This document shows, in pieces, positions 27,086 to 35,162 of a DNA stretch of 37,267 nucleotides (position 1 is its first letter; each line of letters starts with the position of its first letter). The translations under genes were made by a program, and so were the position numbers. Below the pieces are notes generated by a model. The model was not told the origin of the DNA and made no database searches. It saw only the letters and a list, made by a program, of their open reading frames with translations. The stretch lies in contig JBASCW010000126.1 in assembly GCA_049651845.1 (NCBI GenBank), forward strand, positions 1 to 37,267, read 5' to 3'. This DNA is from RBG-16-66-20 sp049651845. GTDB taxonomy: Bacteria; Pseudomonadota; Gammaproteobacteria; Burkholderiales; SG8-39.

Positions 27086-28036
27086 TCAGCGCTCCAGCAG
27101 CACGTGCACCAGCATCGCGAGCACCGCGAGCAGGAACGCCGTGCCGAGGAATTCGGGCGCGCGGAAGATGCGCATCTTGGCCGACAGCATCTCGATGAGC
27201 GCGAGCAGAAAGCCGCCGAGCGCGAGCTTGGCGAGCAGCGCCGGCAGCGCGAGCACCAGGCCCTGCCAGTCGCCGCCGGCGGCGATGCCGAACGGGAAGA
27301 ACAGCACCAGGCCGATGCAGGAGTAGACGAACAGCTTCAGGCTCGCCGCCCACTCGATCATCGCCAGGTGCCGGCCCGAGTACTCCAGCACCATGGCCTC
27401 GTGGATCATGGTCAATTCCAGATGGGTGGCCGGGTTGTCCACCGGGATGCGCGCATTCTCGGCCAGCGACACCATGGTGAAGGCGACGCCGGCGAAGGCC
27501 ATGCTCGGGTAGATCACCAGCTCCTTGTGCGCGAGCGTCGCGGCGATGGTGGCGAGCGAGGTGGAGTTCGAGATCAGCGACGCGGTGAACAGCACCATCA
27601 GCAGCGCCGGCTCGGCCAGGAAGCCCACCAGCATCTCGCGGCGCGCGCCCAGCGTGCCGAACGCGGTGCCGACGTCCATGCCGGCGAGCGCGATGAACAG
27701 GCGCGCGAGCGCGAGCAGGCCGACCAGCGCGATCGCGTCCGCGGCGGCATTCAGCGGCAGGTCGGTGCCGAGCGTCGGCACGATCGCCGCCGAGGCGCAC
27801 AGGCAGCCGAAGATCAGGTAGGGCGCGACGCGGAACAGGGGCGACGCGCCGTGCGCGAGCACGACCTCCTTCTGGAACAGCTTGTTCAGCGTGCGGTAGG
27901 GCTGCAGCAGCGGCGGCGCGCTCTTGTTCTGCAGCCAGGCGCGGCACTGGTTGACCCAGCCCGTGAGCAGCGGCGCGAGCAGCACCGCGAGCGCGAGCTC
28001 GGTGAACTGCGCGGCGAGGCCCGAGAGGCCGATCAT
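27086..28036 (-). CDS. hyfC: Ehr/hydrogenase-4-like membrane subunit (NuoH/HyfC family)
   Basis: A 316-residue membrane protein homologous to NuoH, which forms the junction between the peripheral arm and the ion-translocating membrane arm. Conserved segments are LQNKSAPPLLQPYRTLNKLFQKE near the N-terminus, MDVGTAFGTLGARREML, and the charged stretch AENARIPVDNPATHLELTMIHEAMVLEYSG (key acidic residues in NPATHLELTM and HEAMVLEYSG). The ATG at 28036 overlaps the hyfB stop (ATGA). About eight helices are expected. Full length for the family. Confidence 0.93.
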   Translation of the reverse strand: MIGLSGLAAQFTELALAVLLAPLLTGWVNQCRAWLQNKSAPPLLQPYRTLNKLFQKEVVLAHGASPLFRVAPYLIFGCLCASAAIVPTLGTDLPLNAAADAIALVGLLALARLFIALAGMDVGTAFGTLGARREMLVGFLAEPALLMVLFTASLISNSTSLATIAATLAHKELVIYPSMAFAGVAFTMVSLAENARIPVDNPATHLELTMIHEAMVLEYSGRHLAMIEWAASLKLFVYSCIGLVLFFPFGIAAGGDWQGLVLALPALLAKLALGGFLLALIEMLSAKMRIFRAPEFLGTAFLLAVLAMLVHVLLER

Positions 28037-30036
28037 CCGATGAACAGCAGCAGCGCGAGCAGGGTCGCGAAGCTGTAGGCGAGGTAGACCGAGATGCGGC
28101 CGCGTTGCAGCAGCGTGACCAGCGCGGTGAGCCGCGCGACCAGGTTCGCGATCGGCAGGTAGAGCCAGTACCAGAGGCGGTCCTCGGCCGAGGCGCTGAA
28201 GCGCGGCCGCGCGTCCTCGGGCGCCGGCTCGTGCTGCTCGAGGCGGAAGAAGGGCGCGAACACCACGCGCACCGGCTGGCCGAAGCCCTCGGCGGTGTCC
28301 TGCATGCGCGCGTCCTGGTCCGGGAAGCCGCAGTCCCAGGCGGCCGCGCGGCGCACGCGGCCGTGGTAGAAGGCGCGCACCGAGAGCCAGGCGACCGCCA
28401 CCAGCAGGCCCGTGGCCGCGAACACCAGCAGCGGACTGTAGCTCGCGCGCTCGGCGTTGATCGGCGCGAGGAACAGCCAGCCCTGCGCGAGGTTGCCGAT
28501 GCCGTGGCCGGTAAGCATGCGCGTGATCGGCTCGAGCACGCCGATCACGGTGGACGGCACCAGGCCGAGCACCACGCAGGCCGCGGCCAGCCAGGCCAGG
28601 CCGGTGCGTTCCCAGACGCCCGCCTCGTGCGCCTCGGCGAGGCGCGCCTCGCGGTGCTGGCCGAGGAACACCACGCCGAAGAACTTGACCATCACGTAGC
28701 CCGAGAGCGCCGAAACCAGCGCCACCGAGGCGGCGGCGACCGGCACCAGCATGTTCAGGTAGCCGTGCGGCAGCCCCGGCGTGAACAGGAACGCCTGCAG
28801 CAGCAGCCACTCCGAGGCGAAGCCGTTCGAGGGCGGCAGGCCGGCGATGGCGATGGTGCCGATGAGCGCGCACCAGGCCACCCAGGGCATGCGCCGGATC
28901 AGGCCGCCCAGGCGCCCGAGCGAGCGCTCGCGCGTGGCGTGCAGCACCGAGCCCGTGCACAGGAACAGCAGGCTCTTGTAGCAGGCGTGGTTCAGGCAGT
29001 GGTAGAGCGTCGCCGTGAGCGCGAGCGCCGCGAGCGCGCCCATGCCGAAGCCGTGGAAGATGAGCGTGAGGCCGAAGCCCGCGAAGACGAGGCCGATGTT
29101 CTCGATCGAGGAGTAGGCGAGCAGCCGCTTCATGTCGGTCTGCACCGCCGCGAAGACGATGCCGCCGAGCGCCGAGACGAGGCCCAGCGCGAGCGCCACC
29201 ACGCCCCACCACCACAGCGGCGAACCGATGAGGTCGAGCGTGACGCGCAGCAGGCCGTACACCGCGGTCTTCAGCATCACCGCCGAGAGCAGCGCCGACA
29301 CCGGCGAGGGCGCCGCCGGGTGCGCCTCGGGCAGCCAGACGTGCAGCGGCACGAGGCCCGCCTTGGCGCCAAAGCCGACCAGCGCGAGCAGAAACGCCGC
29401 GGTGGCCCAGGCGGCCGAAGGCTGCAGCGCGCGCATGTGCGCGAAGGTGTAGTCGCCCGTGCCCGCCTGCAGCGCGCCGAAGCACAGCAGGATCGCCATT
29501 GCGCCGAGGTGCGCGATCAGCAGGTAGAGGTAGCCCGCGCGCCGGATCTCGGCGTGCTGGTGGTCGCTCGTGACCAGGAAGAACGACGACAGCGCCATCG
29601 TCTCCCAGGCCATCATGAAGAAATAGGCGTCGTCGGCCACCATCACCAGCGCCATCGCGGCGAGGAACAGGTGGTAGTACAGGCAGATCAGACCTGGCGC
29701 CGATCCCTGCGGCTGCCGGAAGTAGCCGCCCGCGTAGACCGAGACGCCCGCGGCGACCGCACCGAGCAGAAGCAGGAAGAAAGCCGAGAGCGCATCCAGC
29801 CGCGCATGGAAGGGCAGGTCGGGCAGGCCGAGCGGCAGGACGGCTTCGGCCGCAGGCTGGAAGATCGCGGCAAGGCCGGCCGCGGCGAGCGCGAGCCCCA
29901 CCAGCGCGCCGGCCGGGTACAGCACGCGCGTGGTCCACGCGGTGCTGCCCGCGCGTACCAGGCCGAGCGCGCCGATCGCCAGCCACGCGCAGGCCAGCGC
30001 GAGCACGTCGTGCATCGGCGTGGCGAGGAAGGTCAC
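28033..30036 (-). CDS. hyfB: Ehr/hydrogenase-4-like antiporter subunit (HyfB family)
   Basis: A 667-residue NuoL/HyfB-type membrane protein with about 16 helices. It has MAWETMALSSFFLVTSDH (helix glutamate), VGFGAKAGLVPLHVWLPEAHPAAPSPVSALLS (conserved lysine and proline-rich loop), LLAYSSIENIGLVFAGFGL, YKSLLFLCTGSVLHATRERSL, and a C-terminal extension ending near YLAYSFATLLALLLFIG. The start is taken at GTG 30036, 13 bases after the RHH gene; ATG 30015, seven codons on, is equally possible because neither has a clear Shine-Dalgarno sequence. It is the first structural gene of the Ehr operon. Confidence 0.91.
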   Translation of the reverse strand: MTFLATPMHDVLALACAWLAIGALGLVRAGSTAWTTRVLYPAGALVGLALAAAGLAAIFQPAAEAVLPLGLPDLPFHARLDALSAFFLLLLGAVAAGVSVYAGGYFRQPQGSAPGLICLYYHLFLAAMALVMVADDAYFFMMAWETMALSSFFLVTSDHQHAEIRRAGYLYLLIAHLGAMAILLCFGALQAGTGDYTFAHMRALQPSAAWATAAFLLALVGFGAKAGLVPLHVWLPEAHPAAPSPVSALLSAVMLKTAVYGLLRVTLDLIGSPLWWWGVVALALGLVSALGGIVFAAVQTDMKRLLAYSSIENIGLVFAGFGLTLIFHGFGMGALAALALTATLYHCLNHACYKSLLFLCTGSVLHATRERSLGRLGGLIRRMPWVAWCALIGTIAIAGLPPSNGFASEWLLLQAFLFTPGLPHGYLNMLVPVAAASVALVSALSGYVMVKFFGVVFLGQHREARLAEAHEAGVWERTGLAWLAAACVVLGLVPSTVIGVLEPITRMLTGHGIGNLAQGWLFLAPINAERASYSPLLVFAATGLLVAVAWLSVRAFYHGRVRRAAAWDCGFPDQDARMQDTAEGFGQPVRVVFAPFFRLEQHEPAPEDARPRFSASAEDRLWYWLYLPIANLVARLTALVTLLQRGRISVYLAYSFATLLALLLFIG

Positions 30037-30049
30037 CCGGTGCGCGCGC

Positions 30050-30253
30050 TCAGGGCTGCGTGCGTTTGCTGGAGGCCGCCTTGACCAGCCAGGCGGGCAG
30101 TTCGCGGTCGCCGGCGTTGGCGATCACGTACTCGCGGATGAGCTGGCGCACGACCTGCGAGGGCGTGCGGTCCTGCGCGGCGCAGATTTCCTCGAAGATG
30201 CGCTTCTTGCGCGGGTCGAGCAGGACGGTGAAGCGGGCGGTCTTGTTCTCCAT
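30050..30253 (-). CDS. Ribbon-helix-helix (CopG-like) transcriptional regulator
   Basis: A 67-residue protein with a RHH fold pattern: the beta strand ENKTARFTVLLD, then helix KKRIFEEICAAQDR and helix TPSQVVRQLIREYVIANAG. RHH proteins bind short operators as dimers through the N-terminal strand. The ATG at 30253 follows GGGAG with a six-base spacer. The stop is 13 bases from hyfB on the same strand, so it is the leading gene of the Ehr operon and probably controls it. No toxin partner is adjacent, which argues against a toxin-antitoxin antitoxin. Confidence 0.88.
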   Translation of the reverse strand: MENKTARFTVLLDPRKKRIFEEICAAQDRTPSQVVRQLIREYVIANAGDRELPAWLVKAASSKRTQP

Positions 30254-30278
30254 GCGGCACTCCCGGAGGCTTGCCGCG

Positions 30279-30315
30279 ATGGTATTAGAATATTATTATA
30301 ATGTAAATATCATTT
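30279..30315 (-). promoter_or_regulatory. AT-rich promoter/operator of the RHH-Ehr operon
   Basis: On the minus strand TTTACA (30307-30302) and TACCAT (30284-30279) are separated by 17 bases, a plausible sigma70 promoter with a leader of about 20 bases to the RHH ATG. Inside and next to the spacer are the palindromes ATTATAAT (30295-30302) and AATATT (30289-30294), and AAAT-ATC-ATTT (30305-30315) overlaps the metG stop. The AT-rich patch stands out sharply from the surrounding GC-rich DNA and suits a RHH operator. A TATAAT also reads at 30300-30295 but lacks a good -35 box. Confidence 0.5.
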
Positions 30316-32334
30316 GATTCGCATGCCGGGCTGCGCCCCGGAATCCGGCGCAATGAGGAACACGCCCGGCCCTTCCCCCGAGGCGGCGAGCACCATGCCC
30401 TCGGAGACGCCGAACTTCATCTTGCGCGGCGCGAGGTTCGCCACCACCACCGCGAGCTGCCCCTCAAGTTTCTCCGGCGCGTAGGCCGACTTGATGCCCG
30501 CGAACACCGTGCGCGTGCCCCCGGGCCCCAGGTCGAGCGTGAGCTTGAGCAGCTTGTCCGCGCCCTCCACGTGCTCGGCCCTGGCGATCTTCGCGACGCG
30601 CAGCTCCAGCTTGTTGAAATCGTCGATCGAAATCGTTCCGTCGTTCACGGTGGCTTCCTTCTTTGTTTCCACTGCAGGTTGAATGTCGAACAGCGCGTCG
30701 AGCTGCTTTTCCTCGACGCGTGTCATCAGGTGCGCGTAGGCGTTGATGGCGCGCTCCGGCGAGAGCGGGCGCGCCACGTCCGCCCAGGCCTGCGCGGGCA
30801 GGTTCAGGAACCGCTCGGCCTGCCCGGCCACGCGCGGCAGCACGGGCTTGAGGTACAGCGTCAGCATGCGGAACGCTTCCAGGCTCACGGTGCAGACCTC
30901 GTGCAGGCGCGCGGACTGGCCCGGCGACTTGGCCAGGTCCCAGGGCTTTTGCGCGTCCACGTACGCGTTGACCTGGTCCGCGAGCTCCATGATGCGCCGC
31001 AGCGCCTTGCCGAATTCGCGGTCCTCGTAGTGGCGCGCGATCTCCGGCGCCGCGACGCGGATTTCTTCGAGGACGGCGCTCGCCATGTTCGGCGCCGGCT
31101 TGCCGCCGAATCGTTTTGACAGGAAACCCGCCGCGCGGCTGGCGATGTTGACGTACTTCCCGATCAGGTCGCTGTTGACGCGCGCGACGAAGTCCTCGGG
31201 GTTGAAGTCGACGTCCTCGACCGCGGCATTGAGCTTGGCGGCGATGTAGTAGCGCAGCCACTCGGGGTTCATGCCGAGCTGGAGGTAGCGCAGGGGATCG
31301 ATGCCGGTGCCGCGCGACTTGGACATTTTCTCGCCCGACACGCCGATGAAGCCGTGCACGAACACGTGGTCGGGGTACTTGTAGGGCCGGCCCGCGAATT
31401 CCAGCATCGCCGGCCAGAACAGCGTGTGGAAGTAGATGATGTCCTTGCCGATGAAGTGGATCTGCTCGCGCTCGGCGAGCGTCGCCGCGAAGTCCAGGCC
31501 CTGCTTCGCGCAGTGGTTCTGCAGGCTGGCGAGGTAGCCGATCGGCGCATCCAGCCAGACGTACAGGTACTTCTCCTCGGCGATGTCGGGCACGCGGATG
31601 CCGAAGTAGGGCGGGTCGCGCGAGATGTCCCAGTCGCCGAGCGCCTTGTCGCCCTCGCCGTCGAGCCACTCCCAGGCCTTGTTGAGCACCTGCGGCTGCA
31701 GCCGCCCGGGCACCTGCAGCCAGTCGCGCAGGAACGCGACGCAGGCGGGGTCCGAGAGCTTGAAGAAGTAGTGCTCGGAGGTCCTGAGCTCGGGCCTGGC
31801 GCCCGAGAGCGTCGAATACGGATTCTTCAGGGCGGTGGACGAATACACCGAGCTGCAGTTCTCGCAGGCATCGCCGTACTGGTCTTTCGCGCCGCAGTTC
31901 GGGCACTCGCCCTTGATGTAGCGGTCGGCGAGGTACATGCCCTTGACCGGATCGTAGAACTGCTCGACCGGCCTGGTGTAGACCAGGCCCTTCAGCTTCA
32001 GCTTGCGGAAGATGTCCTGCGAGAGCGTGGTGTTTTCCGGCGAGTGCGTCGAGTGCCAGTTGTCGTACTCGATGTGGAAGCCGTCGAGGTACTGCTGGCG
32101 GCCGCGCGCGATCTCCGCGACGAACGCCTCGGGTGTCTTGCCGGCCTTCTCGGCGGCGAGCATGATCGGCGCGCCGTGCGCGTCGTCGGCGCCCACGAAC
32201 AGCACGTCGTTTCCCTGCATGCGCTGGAAGCGCACCCAGATGTCGGCCTGGATGTACTCCATGATGTGGCCGATGTGGAACGCGCCGTTGGCATAGGGCA
32301 GCGCGGTGGTGACGAAGAGCTTGCGGCCGGACAT
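30310..32334 (-). CDS. metG: Methionyl-tRNA synthetase
   Basis: MetG charges tRNA-Met. The 674-residue class I synthetase has HIGH at residues 20-23, four zinc-site cysteines (C144, C147, C157, C160 in ECPNCGAK and ACENCSSV) and the KMSKS loop at 336-340. A C-terminal tRNA-binding domain (about 570-674; LELRVAKIARAEHVEGADKL, NLAPRKMKFGVSEGM) serves dimerisation and tRNA binding. It is the full-length two-domain form. A TAAAAT box (32373-32368, minus strand) lies about 33 bases upstream of the ATG. It is divergent from mrp, 54 bases away, and its stop lies within the AT-rich control region of the Ehr operon. Confidence 0.97.
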   Translation of the reverse strand: MSGRKLFVTTALPYANGAFHIGHIMEYIQADIWVRFQRMQGNDVLFVGADDAHGAPIMLAAEKAGKTPEAFVAEIARGRQQYLDGFHIEYDNWHSTHSPENTTLSQDIFRKLKLKGLVYTRPVEQFYDPVKGMYLADRYIKGECPNCGAKDQYGDACENCSSVYSSTALKNPYSTLSGARPELRTSEHYFFKLSDPACVAFLRDWLQVPGRLQPQVLNKAWEWLDGEGDKALGDWDISRDPPYFGIRVPDIAEEKYLYVWLDAPIGYLASLQNHCAKQGLDFAATLAEREQIHFIGKDIIYFHTLFWPAMLEFAGRPYKYPDHVFVHGFIGVSGEKMSKSRGTGIDPLRYLQLGMNPEWLRYYIAAKLNAAVEDVDFNPEDFVARVNSDLIGKYVNIASRAAGFLSKRFGGKPAPNMASAVLEEIRVAAPEIARHYEDREFGKALRRIMELADQVNAYVDAQKPWDLAKSPGQSARLHEVCTVSLEAFRMLTLYLKPVLPRVAGQAERFLNLPAQAWADVARPLSPERAINAYAHLMTRVEEKQLDALFDIQPAVETKKEATVNDGTISIDDFNKLELRVAKIARAEHVEGADKLLKLTLDLGPGGTRTVFAGIKSAYAPEKLEGQLAVVVANLAPRKMKFGVSEGMVLAASGEGPGVFLIAPDSGAQPGMRIK

Positions 32335-32388
32335 CTGCGGCGGGAAACCTGCGCGGGAAAAGGGGCAATTTTAGCTTACACTTCGCGC

Positions 32389-33474
32389 ATGCCTCTGAGT
32401 GAAGCGGACGTGCGCGCAGTCCTCGCGAAGCTCGTCGATCCGAACACCGCCAAGGACTATGTCGCCACGCGCTCGGTCAAGAGCGTGCGCGCGGACGAGG
32501 GCAAGGTTTCGGTCGAGATCGAGCTCGGCTACCCGGGCAAGAGCCAGTTCGAGGAGATCCGGCGCCAGGTGATCGACGCGCTCAAGGCCGCGGGCGCGCC
32601 CGGCGCCGCGGTGGTGGTGCGCTCCAGGGTCGTGTCGCACGCGGTGCAGCGCGGCGTGAAGCTGATCCCGGGCATCAAGAACATCATCGCGGTGGCCTCG
32701 GGCAAGGGCGGCGTGGGCAAGTCGACTACTGCAGTCAACCTCGCGCTCGCGCTGCAGGCCGAGGGTGCCGCGGTCGGGATACTCGATGCCGACATCTACG
32801 GGCCCTCGCAGCCGACGATGCTCGGCATCGCGGGCCGCCCCGAATCGAAGGACGGCAAGAGCCTGGAGCCGATGGAAGGCCACGGCCTGCAGGCGATCTC
32901 GATCGGCTTCCTCATCGACGTCGACACGCCGATGGTCTGGCGCGGCCCGATGGTGACGCAGGCGCTCGAGCAATTGCTCAAGGACACGCGCTGGCGCGAG
33001 CTCGACTACCTGGTGGTGGACCTGCCGCCGGGGACCGGCGACATCCAGCTCACGCTCGCGCAGAAAGTGCCGGTCACCGGCGCGGTGATCGTCACCACGC
33101 CGCAGGACATCGCGCTCATCGATGCGAGAAAGGGCCTGAAGATGTTCGAGAAGGTCGGCATCCCGATCCTCGGCATCGTCGAGAACATGTCCACGCACAT
33201 CTGCCCGAACTGCGGGCACGAGAGCCACATCTTCGGCGAGGGGGGTGCTGCGCGCATGTGCAGGGACTACGGCACGGAGCTGCTCGGCCAGCTGCCGCTC
33301 GACATCAGCATCCGCGAGCAGGCCGATTCGGGCAAGCCGACGCTGGTTTCCGACCCCGACGGCAAGGTGTCGGCGATCTACCGGCAGATCGCGCGTCGCT
33401 GCGCGGTGCGCATCGCCGAATCGCAGAAGGACATGACCTCGAAGTTCCCGAACATCGTGGTGCAGAACACCTGA
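32389..33474 (+). CDS. apbC: Iron-sulphur cluster carrier protein Mrp/ApbC
   Basis: A 361-residue P-loop ATPase of the Mrp/NBP35 family that carries and delivers Fe-S clusters. It has an N-terminal MIP18-like domain (residues 1-85; LVDPNTAKDYVATRSVKSV), the deviant Walker A ASGKGGVGKST, LDADIYGPSQPTMLG, VVDLPPGTGDIQLTL and the cluster-binding cysteine pair in THICPNCGHE. The ATG at 32389 is six bases after a possible -10 TACACT (32377-32382) and has no Shine-Dalgarno sequence. The divergent metG/mrp arrangement is common in proteobacteria. Both names (mrp, apbC) are used. Confidence 0.95.
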   Translation: MPLSEADVRAVLAKLVDPNTAKDYVATRSVKSVRADEGKVSVEIELGYPGKSQFEEIRRQVIDALKAAGAPGAAVVVRSRVVSHAVQRGVKLIPGIKNIIAVASGKGGVGKSTTAVNLALALQAEGAAVGILDADIYGPSQPTMLGIAGRPESKDGKSLEPMEGHGLQAISIGFLIDVDTPMVWRGPMVTQALEQLLKDTRWRELDYLVVDLPPGTGDIQLTLAQKVPVTGAVIVTTPQDIALIDARKGLKMFEKVGIPILGIVENMSTHICPNCGHESHIFGEGGAARMCRDYGTELLGQLPLDISIREQADSGKPTLVSDPDGKVSAIYRQIARRCAVRIAESQKDMTSKFPNIVVQNT

Positions 33475-33481
33475 ACGCTCG

Positions 33482-33503
33482 CCGCCGCGAGCACCCGCGG
33501 CGG
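33482..33503 (+). other. GC-rich stem-loop before the CBS/MgtE-like gene
   Basis: CCGCCGCG (33482-33489) pairs with CGCGGCGG (33496-33503) around a six-base loop, eight bases before the ATG at 33512. No T-run follows, so it is not a classical terminator. It could shield the ribosome binding region of the next gene or simply separate it from mrp. Confidence 0.4.
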
Positions 33504-33511
33504 ACTTCCGC

Positions 33512-34474
33512 ATGAAGAACCACGAGCCGGTTGCCGCCCATGTAGTCGGCTCGGTGCTGCGTGCGCACCCGGATGAAACCGTGCAGGCGACCCTCGCGCG
33601 GCTTGCCGAGGAAAAGCCGGCGAGCGTCGAACTCGTGCTCGTGGTCGGCAAGGACGGCCGGCTCGCCGGCGTGGTGCCGATCGGCCGTCTGTTCGCCGCG
33701 AGCGCGCAGGCGCGACTCGACGATACGATGGACGCGGGCGTCCCGCGCGTGCGGCCGGACGACGACCAGGAGCGCGCCGCCTCGCTCGCGCTCCACCATA
33801 GCGTCGACGCGCTGCCGGTGGTCGACAACGCGGGCGCGCCGCTCGGCGTGATGCCCGCGCAGGCGCTGCTGCACGTGCTGCGCCGCGAGCACGTCGAGGA
33901 TTTGCACGTGCTCGCCGGCATCCAGCGCGAGGCGGCCATGGCGCGCCACGCGATCGAAGACCCGCCGGTGCGCCGCGCGCGCCATCGCCTGCCCTGGCTG
34001 CTCGCGGGCCTCGCCGGCAGCGCGGTCGCCACCGCGGCGATGGCGGGGTTCGAGCAGACGCTGTCGGCGCAGATCGCGGTCGCGTTTTTCGTGCCGGGCA
34101 TCGTCTACCTCGCCGACGCCATCGGCACGCAGAGCGAGGCGATCGCGGTGCGCGGCCTGTCGCTCACGCGCACGGGCATCGCGCACCTGCTCGGCGGCGA
34201 GCTGCGCACGGGGATGCTGCTCGGCGCGGTCCTCGGCCTGATCAGCTTCCTGCCGGTTCTCCTGGTGTTCGGCGACGCGCGCCTGGCGGGCGCGGTGGCG
34301 ACGGCGATCTTCGCGGCCGGCACCGTGGCCGCCAGCCTCGGCCTGCTGCTGCCCTGGTGGCTCGCCCGCGGCGGGCGCGATCCTGCGCTCGGCAGCGGGC
34401 CGCTCGCCACCATCATCCAGGACGTGCTCAGCCTGCCGGTCTACCTCGCGGTGGTGCGCGCCTTCGGGCTCTAG
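33512..34474 (+). CDS. CBS-domain protein with MgtE-like divalent-cation channel domain
   Basis: A 320-residue inner-membrane protein. Two CBS motifs (about residues 10-125; ELVLVVGKDGRLAGVVPIGRL and ALPVVDNAGAPLGVMPAQAL) precede a linker and five membrane helices (about 160-315). The helices include FFVPGIVYLADAIGTQSEAIAVRGL and DPALGSGPLATIIQDVLSLPVYL, the MgtE pore-region signatures. Full MgtE proteins (about 450 residues) have an extra N-terminal helical N-domain that is absent here. The family transports Mg2+ and similar ions with gating by CBS-bound Mg2+; whether the short form does so is open. It lies 37 bases after mrp on the same strand. Confidence 0.88.
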   Translation: MKNHEPVAAHVVGSVLRAHPDETVQATLARLAEEKPASVELVLVVGKDGRLAGVVPIGRLFAASAQARLDDTMDAGVPRVRPDDDQERAASLALHHSVDALPVVDNAGAPLGVMPAQALLHVLRREHVEDLHVLAGIQREAAMARHAIEDPPVRRARHRLPWLLAGLAGSAVATAAMAGFEQTLSAQIAVAFFVPGIVYLADAIGTQSEAIAVRGLSLTRTGIAHLLGGELRTGMLLGAVLGLISFLPVLLVFGDARLAGAVATAIFAAGTVAASLGLLLPWWLARGGRDPALGSGPLATIIQDVLSLPVYLAVVRAFGL

Positions 34475-34535
34475 GCGCAGCGGCGAACCATGCCGGCGTT
34501 CTCGCTATGATTGGGGCCGCACAAGGAGAAACCGC

Positions 34536-35099
34536 GTGACCATCAAGTCTGACAAGTGGATCCGCCGCATGGCGGCGCAGGGCATGATCGAGCCCTTCGA
34601 GCCGGGCCAAGTGAAGGAGGCGGCCGGCCGGCGCATCGTCTCGTACGGCACCTCGAGCTACGGCTACGACATCCGCTGCTCGAACGAATTCAAGATCTTC
34701 ACCAACATCAACTCGACCATCGTCGACCCCAAGGCCTTCGACGAGAAGAACTTCGTCGAATTCCGCGGCGACGTGTGCATCATCCCGCCGAACTCGTTCG
34801 CGCTCGCGCGCACCGTGGAGTTCTTCCGCATCCCGCGCAGCGTGCTCACCATCTGCCTGGGCAAGTCCACCTATGCGCGCTGCGGCATCATCGTCAACGT
34901 GACGCCGCTCGAGCCCGAGTGGGAAGGGCACGTGACGCTGGAGTTCTCCAACACCACACCGCTGCCGGCGCGCATCTACGCCAACGAAGGCGTCGCGCAG
35001 GTGATCTTCATCGAGTCCGACGAGGTCTGCGAGACCTCCTACCGCGACCGCGGCGGCAAGTACCAGGGCCAGAAGGGGGTCACGCTGCCGCGCATCTGA
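34536..35099 (+). CDS. dcd: dCTP deaminase
   Basis: Dcd deaminates dCTP to dUTP, a step toward dTTP. The 187-residue protein is full length with MTIKSDKWIRRMA, GTSSYGYDIRCSNEFKIF, GKSTYARCGIIVNVTPLEPEWEGHVTLEFSNTTPLP (catalytic glutamate in VTLEFSN) and AQVIFIESDEVCETSY. The start is GTG at 34536, preceded by AAGGAGAAACC, a good Shine-Dalgarno sequence. It stands alone between the MgtE-like gene and a stem-loop at 35109. Confidence 0.96.
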   Translation: MTIKSDKWIRRMAAQGMIEPFEPGQVKEAAGRRIVSYGTSSYGYDIRCSNEFKIFTNINSTIVDPKAFDEKNFVEFRGDVCIIPPNSFALARTVEFFRIPRSVLTICLGKSTYARCGIIVNVTPLEPEWEGHVTLEFSNTTPLPARIYANEGVAQVIFIESDEVCETSYRDRGGKYQGQKGVTLPRI

Positions 35100-35108
35100 G
35101 CCTAATCG

Positions 35109-35136
35109 TAGTGGTGCGCGCGGGTTAGCACCACTA
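35109..35136 (+). terminator. Stem-loop after dcd, possible terminator
   Basis: TAGTGGTGC (35109-35117) pairs with GCACCACTA (35128-35136) around a ten-base loop, ten bases after the dcd stop. The following sequence TCTATAGTAGTTTC is only moderately T-rich, so termination efficiency is uncertain. It lies upstream of the decarboxylase promoter and would insulate it from dcd. Confidence 0.45.
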
Positions 35137-35162
35137 TCTATAGTAGTTTCTCAGGCGCGCGC

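Noticed and set aside
22883..30036. Functional [NiFe] hydrogenase 4 / formate hydrogenlyase
   Set aside because: The nickel ligands are absent from HyfG, and no maturation or formate dehydrogenase genes are present.
22883..30036. Ordinary respiratory complex I operon
   Set aside because: HyfE-type and HyfB/HyfF-type subunits are present and NuoE, F, G, I and most nuo genes are absent; gene order is that of hydrogenase-4-like complexes.
30050..30253. RHH protein as the antitoxin of a toxin-antitoxin pair
   Set aside because: No small toxin gene is adjacent; the neighbours are hyfB and metG.
35070..35090. AAGGGGGTC inside dcd as a third REP copy
   Set aside because: Only one arm is present, with no inverted partner nearby; it encodes the normal Dcd C-terminus QKGVTLPRI.
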